Both the position numbers and the translations under genes were made by a program. This document shows positions 5,077-5,669 of a DNA stretch of 5,669 nt, piece after piece; the stretch's first letter is position 1; each line of letters starts with the position of its first letter. The DNA lies in contig CALICR010000088.1 of assembly GCA_938049125.1 (NCBI GenBank), positions 1 through 5,669 of the forward strand, read 5' to 3'. This DNA is from an uncultured Clostridia bacterium. Its GTDB lineage: Bacteria > Bacillota > Clostridia > Oscillospirales > Oscillospiraceae. The notes beneath the pieces are model-generated. The model worked only from the letters and a program-made list of their open reading frames with translations. It was not told the DNA's origin and did not search any database.

Positions 5077-5669
5077 ATGGACCCCATGGAGGGTGCGTCC
5101 GGCGTCGAGCAGGCCCTGCTCCGCGCCGCCGCCGCGAACGAGACGCCCCTGAGCGGCAGCCTGGAGCTGACGCCGCTCTGCAATATGAACTGCAAAATGT
5201 GCTACGTCCGTCTGAGCCGCGCCGAGCAGGAACGCCTCGCCCCCCTGCGCACGGCGGCGGAGTGGTGCGCCCTCGGCGAGGAGATGCAGCGCGCCGGGAC
5301 CCTCTTCCTCCTCCTCACCGGCGGCGAGCCGCTGCTGCACCCCGGCTTCCGGGACATCTATACCCACCTCCGCCGCCTCGGCATGATCCTCAGCGTCAAC
5401 ACAAACGGCACGCTGATCGATGAGGACTGGGCCGACTTCTTCGCGGCAAACCGCCCCCGGCGCATCAACATCACCCTCTACGGCGCCGATGACCGGGCCT
5501 ACCGGGACCTCTGCGGCTTCCCCGGCGGCTTTGACCGCGTTATCCGGGCCGTCAAGCTGCTTCGGGCGCGGAACGTGGACGTCAAGCTCTCGTGCAGCCT
5601 CACCCGGGACAACCTGCCGGACCTCGACCGCATTCACGCCATCGGCCGGGACCTCGGCGTGCCCGTCCG
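5077..5669 (+). CDS. Radical SAM peptide-modifying enzyme, 3' end outside window
   Basis: The first 197 residues are present; the gene continues past the window end. ELTPLCNMNCKMCYVR at residues 30-45 carries the CX3CX2C motif (Cys35, Cys39, Cys42) that holds the [4Fe-4S] cluster splitting S-adenosylmethionine. LLTGGEPLLHP at 79-89 is the GGE motif that contacts SAM. SVNTNGTLID and INITLYGADD further on match later barrel strands of the PqqE/SPASM-type radical SAM enzymes that modify peptides. The motif starts only 35 residues in, so there is no N-terminal B12-binding domain. A C-terminal SPASM domain would lie beyond the window. AAGGAGG 7 nt before the ATG fixes the start. With the PqqD-like protein and two precursors close by, the likely job is crosslinking or otherwise modifying the precursors; the exact bond formed cannot be told. 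Confidence 0.9.
   Translation, partial: MDPMEGASGVEQALLRAAAANETPLSGSLELTPLCNMNCKMCYVRLSRAEQERLAPLRTAAEWCALGEEMQRAGTLFLLLTGGEPLLHPGFRDIYTHLRRLGMILSVNTNGTLIDEDWADFFAANRPRRINITLYGADDRAYRDLCGFPGGFDRVIRAVKLLRARNVDVKLSCSLTRDNLPDLDRIHAIGRDLGVPV

Noticed and set aside
4924..5637. Minus-strand open frame of 237 codons opposite the radical SAM gene
   Set aside because: The opposite strand encodes a convincing radical SAM enzyme with a good start; this frame crosses the terminator and shows no family motifs.
5077..5669. B12-dependent radical SAM enzyme linked functionally to the neighbouring cobamide operon
   Set aside because: The radical SAM motif begins at residue 35, so there is no N-terminal cobalamin-binding domain; a terminator and separate promoters divide the two blocks.

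Overview
The window looks like chromosomal DNA from a GC-rich member of the Clostridia, probably an Oscillospiraceae-type gut anaerobe. This is inferred from the mix of genes, the strong GGAGG ribosome sites, the many 4-nt ATGA gene overlaps and the clostridial form of the cobalamin proteins; no marker gene proves it. Two functional blocks lie side by side.

Block 1 (1-3482, all minus strand) is a tightly packed operon for the late, nucleotide-loop steps of cobamide (vitamin B12) biosynthesis. In transcription order it holds a xylose-isomerase-like/AP-endonuclease-2 TIM-barrel protein (candidate CbiR, a cobamide-remodelling hydrolase), cobT, a CobU-family P-loop protein, cobS, and a second, short CobU-family protein cut by the window start. 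A candidate promoter sits just before the first gene. It leaves a leader of only about 20 nt, so there is no room for a cobalamin riboswitch.

Block 2 (3498-5669) looks like a peptide-modification (RiPP-like) cassette built around a divergent promoter region. On the minus strand, a PqqD-like precursor-recognition protein overlaps a 130-aa putative precursor. On the plus strand, a 140-aa paralogous precursor is followed by a strong terminator, then a separate promoter and a radical SAM enzyme with CX3CX2C and GGEP motifs, cut by the window end. The two precursors share a leader-like N-terminus (W-x-RPLT-x-VQ to FDANEAISACGD), four aligned cysteines and an identical TWETAKS C-terminus, with a variable, AT-richer middle. 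I do not recognise a named RiPP class with this architecture, and it is the most interesting part of the window.

Inferred working model: the PqqD-like protein binds the conserved leaders, and the radical SAM enzyme modifies the variable, Cys-containing region. The precursors are probably made in excess, because the plus-strand one is separated from its enzyme by a terminator. No transporter, protease or immunity gene is visible. There is no gene-free stretch over 300 bases; the longest is the 269-bp divergent promoter region at 4274-4542.
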